Shown: positions 3,799-6,613 of the stretch, piece by piece | Layout: every line of letters starts with the position of its first letter | Numbering within the stretch: the first letter of the stretch is position 1 | Assembly: GCA_014803815.1 (NCBI GenBank) | Contig: JAAVAY010000084.1 | Location: forward strand, 4,794 to 11,406 | Reading direction: 5' to 3' | DNA: 6,613 nt | DNA from: Allobaculum sp. | GTDB taxonomy: Bacteria > Bacillota_I > Bacilli_A > Erysipelotrichales > Erysipelotrichaceae | The notes under the pieces: generated by a model | The model's database searches: none | Told to the model about the DNA's origin: nothing | The model's input: only the letters and a program-made list of their open reading frames with translations | Made by a program: the position numbers and the translations under genes

Positions 3799-6613
3799 TG
3801 GATACAAGACGCCTCATCAAAAAGAAACCCGGCTTTCAAGTCGAAGCCAAATCCCTTGAAGAGTCGTTGAAAAAGGATTTGAACTTGGCTGATGACTTCA
3901 CTCTGGAGTTATATGCCATTTACGATATTTTTAATGCCACCAAAGAAGACATTGAACTGCTCGAAGAGCACGTCTTAGCCGAACCTGCCATTGACGAGGT
4001 TGTGGATGTCCCCGATTTATCGAATAAAACCGCTTTGGCTTTTGAATACCTCCCTGGTCAATACGACCAACGGGCCGATTCGGCGATGCAGTGCTTGATG
4101 CTGCTCAATAACAAAAAGGATGTTCGCATTCACTCTGGCACGTTAATGGTGATGGATAACGTAAGCGAAAAGCAGCTCGAGGCGATTGCGCATTACATGA
4201 TCAACCCCGTGGAAGCGCGGGAAAAAAATCTTTCGATTTTGGATGACTCTCAAAATGCACTCGCGCATGAAGTGCCCGTATTGGATGGCTTTTTAGACTT
4301 GGATCAAGACGGATTAACCGCGATGGCTAAAGAGCTTGGATTGGCGATGTCGGTTGAGGATTTAGCTTTTGTGCAAAACTACTTCCAAAACGAAGAAAAG
4401 CGCAATCCAACCTTAACGGAAATTCGCGTCTTGGATACGTATTGGTCCGATCACTGCCGCCATACGACCTTTGAAACGATTTTGCGCTCCGTGGCCTTTG
4501 AAGATCATTCCTTCAATGAGCAACTCGAAGACGCTTGGCAATTGTATTTGAACTTGCGCCAAGAAGCGGGTCGTGAAAATAAGCCCATTACCTTGATGGA
4601 TTTGGCCACGATGGCGGGACGGGTCTTGCGCAAACGCGGAAAACTTGATGATCAAGAAGTGAGTGATGAGATCAACGCTTGCTCCATTGAAGTGGAAGTG
4701 GATGGACAAAAAGAGCCTTGGCTTTTGATGTTCAAAAACGAAACCCACAACCATCCCACAGAAATTGAACCGTTTGGTGGAGCCGCTACCTGCATCGGTG
4801 GAGCCATTCGTGATCCGCTTTCGGGACGTAGCTATGTGTATCAAGCGATGCGTATCACGGGCGCTGGTGATATCACGGCTCCCCTTTCCCAAACGCTTGA
4901 ACACAAATTGCCTCAATCCAAGATTTCCAAAACCGCCGCGAAAGGCTATTCCTCCTATGGAAACCAAATCGGCTTAGCGACGACCTATGTGGAAGAGATC
5001 TTCGATCCTGGCTATGTCGCCAAACGTATGGAAGTGGGCGGCGTAGTTGGCGCGGCGCCAAAAAGCCATGTCAAACGCGAAAAACCTGCCCCTGGCGATG
5101 TGATCGTCTACATCGGCGGAGCCACAGGACGTGATGGTATTGGGGGAGCAACGGGTTCCTCTAAGGAACACAACGATACTTCTCTAGATACCTGCAGCTC
5201 CGAAGTTCAAAAGGGAAATGCCTTGATGGAGCGCAAGTTGCAACGCTTATTTCGCAATCCTGGGGCGACTAAGTGCATCAAAAAAGCCAACGACTTTGGC
5301 GCTGGCGGTGTATCTGTTGCCGTTGGGGAATTGGCCGATGGCCTTGTCATCAATCTCGATGCAGTGCCAGTCAAATACACCGGTTTAGATGGTACGGAAC
5401 TTGCCATTTCGGAAAGCCAAGAACGCATGGCGGTTTGTATTGCCAAGGAAGATCTCGATACCTTCCTCAAGGAATGCGAAAAGGAAAACCTCGATGCCAT
5501 TCAAGTCGCTGTAGTGAGCGACGAAGATCGCTTGGTAATGAACTGGAAAGGCAAAACCATTGTGGATTTGTCGCGCAAATTCCTCGATACCAATGGAGTG
5601 CGCCAAGTGGTCGATGTCATCATTAAACCTGGCGAAGCCAAGTGCGATCCCTTCGACTACTTTATGCCCACTGCCTTTGATCCCATCACTGACGATACAA
5701 TGGGTTCCTTAGCGTGGACACTTGGTCAAGCCAATGTGGCTGACCAAAGCGGGTTGCAGGAAATGTTTGATGCCTCCATTGGGAAATCCACCGTTTTGAT
5801 GCCCTTTGGTGGCAAAACCCAACGCACCCCTGAAGTGGGTTCGGTGCAAAAACTGCCTGTGGATGGTTTTACCAAAACGTGCTCGCTCATGACCTATGGC
5901 TTTGACCCCATGCTCTCGCGCTTCTCGCCTTGGCTTGGAGCCCAATATTCCGTCGTGGAAGCCTTGGCTCGCTTAGCGGCTTTAGGCGCGAATCCTTTAT
6001 CGGCGCGTTTGTCCAACCAAGAGTACTTTGAACGCTTAGGCAAAGATCCCATTAAATGGGGCTATCCTTTGCAAGCCCTCTTGGGACTTCTCAAAGCGCA
6101 AATGGCTTTTGAAACGCCAGCGATTGGGGGAAAAGACTCGATGTCGGGAACCTTCAATCAATTGCACGTGCCCCCTACGCTCATCACTTTTGCGGTGACC
6201 ACCGAAAACACGGACAACATCATCAGTTCTTCCTTTAAAGAAGGAGGCCATCCCATTTACCTGATCCATCATCAACCCCTTGCGGATCATTCGCCAAACT
6301 ATGAAGCGCTCAAGGAAAACTTCCAAACCTTGATGGATCAAAACCATATGGGCAATGTGTTGGCCGCTAGACCCATCAAAGATGGCGGCCTTGGAGCAGC
6401 TGCGACCATTATGGCTTTTGGCAACAACATCGGCTTTGAAATCGACACGCCAAAAGATATGTCGCCTTATGGCTTCAATTTAGGAAGTCTTGTAGTGGAA
6501 ACCAAGGAACCAGTCAATGCATCCAATTGGATTTTGTTGGGCTATACCACGACAAGTCCTGTTGTGCGCATCAATAATGAATCCCTGACTCTCGATGAAG
6601 CGTATGAAATTTG
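3798..6613 (+). CDS. purL: Phosphoribosylformylglycinamidine synthase, long single-chain form (3' truncated by the window)
   Basis: Uses ATP and glutamine to turn FGAR into FGAM. The window holds 938 codons and ends inside the gene with no stop. The long form is usually about 1,200-1,300 residues, so the missing part should be the C-terminal glutamine amidotransferase domain. Visible order: N-terminal PurS-like region (about 1-160), linker with the SDHCRHTTF motif (217-225), first AIRS-like ATP-grasp-fold half with NETHNHPTEIEPFGGAATCIGG (from 314) and GGATGRDGIGGAT (440-452), and second half with TKTCSLMTYGFDP (near 692-704) and IGGKDSMSGTF (near 776-786). This is the fused PurL of Clostridia, Erysipelotrichia and proteobacteria, not the split PurSQL of Bacillus. 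ATG at 3798 is preceded by GGAGG (3786-3790) at 7 nt and overlaps the purE stop, indicating coupled translation. Confidence 0.96.
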   Translation, partial: MDTRRLIKKKPGFQVEAKSLEESLKKDLNLADDFTLELYAIYDIFNATKEDIELLEEHVLAEPAIDEVVDVPDLSNKTALAFEYLPGQYDQRADSAMQCLMLLNNKKDVRIHSGTLMVMDNVSEKQLEAIAHYMINPVEAREKNLSILDDSQNALAHEVPVLDGFLDLDQDGLTAMAKELGLAMSVEDLAFVQNYFQNEEKRNPTLTEIRVLDTYWSDHCRHTTFETILRSVAFEDHSFNEQLEDAWQLYLNLRQEAGRENKPITLMDLATMAGRVLRKRGKLDDQEVSDEINACSIEVEVDGQKEPWLLMFKNETHNHPTEIEPFGGAATCIGGAIRDPLSGRSYVYQAMRITGAGDITAPLSQTLEHKLPQSKISKTAAKGYSSYGNQIGLATTYVEEIFDPGYVAKRMEVGGVVGAAPKSHVKREKPAPGDVIVYIGGATGRDGIGGATGSSKEHNDTSLDTCSSEVQKGNALMERKLQRLFRNPGATKCIKKANDFGAGGVSVAVGELADGLVINLDAVPVKYTGLDGTELAISESQERMAVCIAKEDLDTFLKECEKENLDAIQVAVVSDEDRLVMNWKGKTIVDLSRKFLDTNGVRQVVDVIIKPGEAKCDPFDYFMPTAFDPITDDTMGSLAWTLGQANVADQSGLQEMFDASIGKSTVLMPFGGKTQRTPEVGSVQKLPVDGFTKTCSLMTYGFDPMLSRFSPWLGAQYSVVEALARLAALGANPLSARLSNQEYFERLGKDPIKWGYPLQALLGLLKAQMAFETPAIGGKDSMSGTFNQLHVPPTLITFAVTTENTDNIISSSFKEGGHPIYLIHHQPLADHSPNYEALKENFQTLMDQNHMGNVLAARPIKDGGLGAAATIMAFGNNIGFEIDTPKDMSPYGFNLGSLVVETKEPVNASNWILLGYTTTSPVVRINNESLTLDEAYEI

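Noticed and set aside
4413..5171. Several minus-strand open frames opposite purL
   Set aside because: They are antisense shadows of a strongly conserved gene, lack ribosome binding sites, and overlap one another.

Overview
The window is bacterial chromosome from a low-to-moderate GC Gram-positive organism. I infer Bacillota, probably Erysipelotrichia or Clostridia. The reasons are near-perfect Bacillota-type Shine-Dalgarno sequences, extended -10 promoters, a single long-form PurL instead of a separate PurS/PurQ/PurL set, an adenylosuccinate lyase of the long type resembling the human enzyme, and an Fst-like type I toxin-antitoxin locus. The assignment below phylum level is a guess.

Layout. 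Positions 1-177 hold the 3' end of an unrecognised plus-strand reading frame. Positions 230-495 hold a compact type I toxin-antitoxin module that conventional ORF calling misses. It contains a 31-residue membrane-peptide toxin gene, a convergent antisense RNA of about 68 nt with its own good promoter, a shared bidirectional terminator, and direct repeats that make the antisense RNA complementary to the toxin start region. Positions 619-665 hold the terminator of the leftward purine operon. Positions 690-2836 hold purC-purB on the minus strand, overlapping by ATGA. Positions 2837-3303 form a regulatory divergent intergenic region with a promoter for each direction, an 11-bp perfect dyad between them, and a long purE leader that carries a candidate small ORF with an embedded intrinsic terminator. 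Positions 3304-6613 hold purE-purL on the plus strand, overlapping by one base (TAATG); purL runs off the end of the window.

Function. PurE, PurC and PurB carry out consecutive steps of de novo purine synthesis (AIR to CAIR to SAICAR to AICAR). PurB also converts adenylosuccinate to AMP. PurL makes FGAM two steps before AIR is carboxylated. The divergent layout would let one intergenic region set expression of both arms. No purK lies in the window although PurE looks like class I. The toxin-antitoxin module sits just beyond the purB terminator and has no evident functional tie to purine synthesis.
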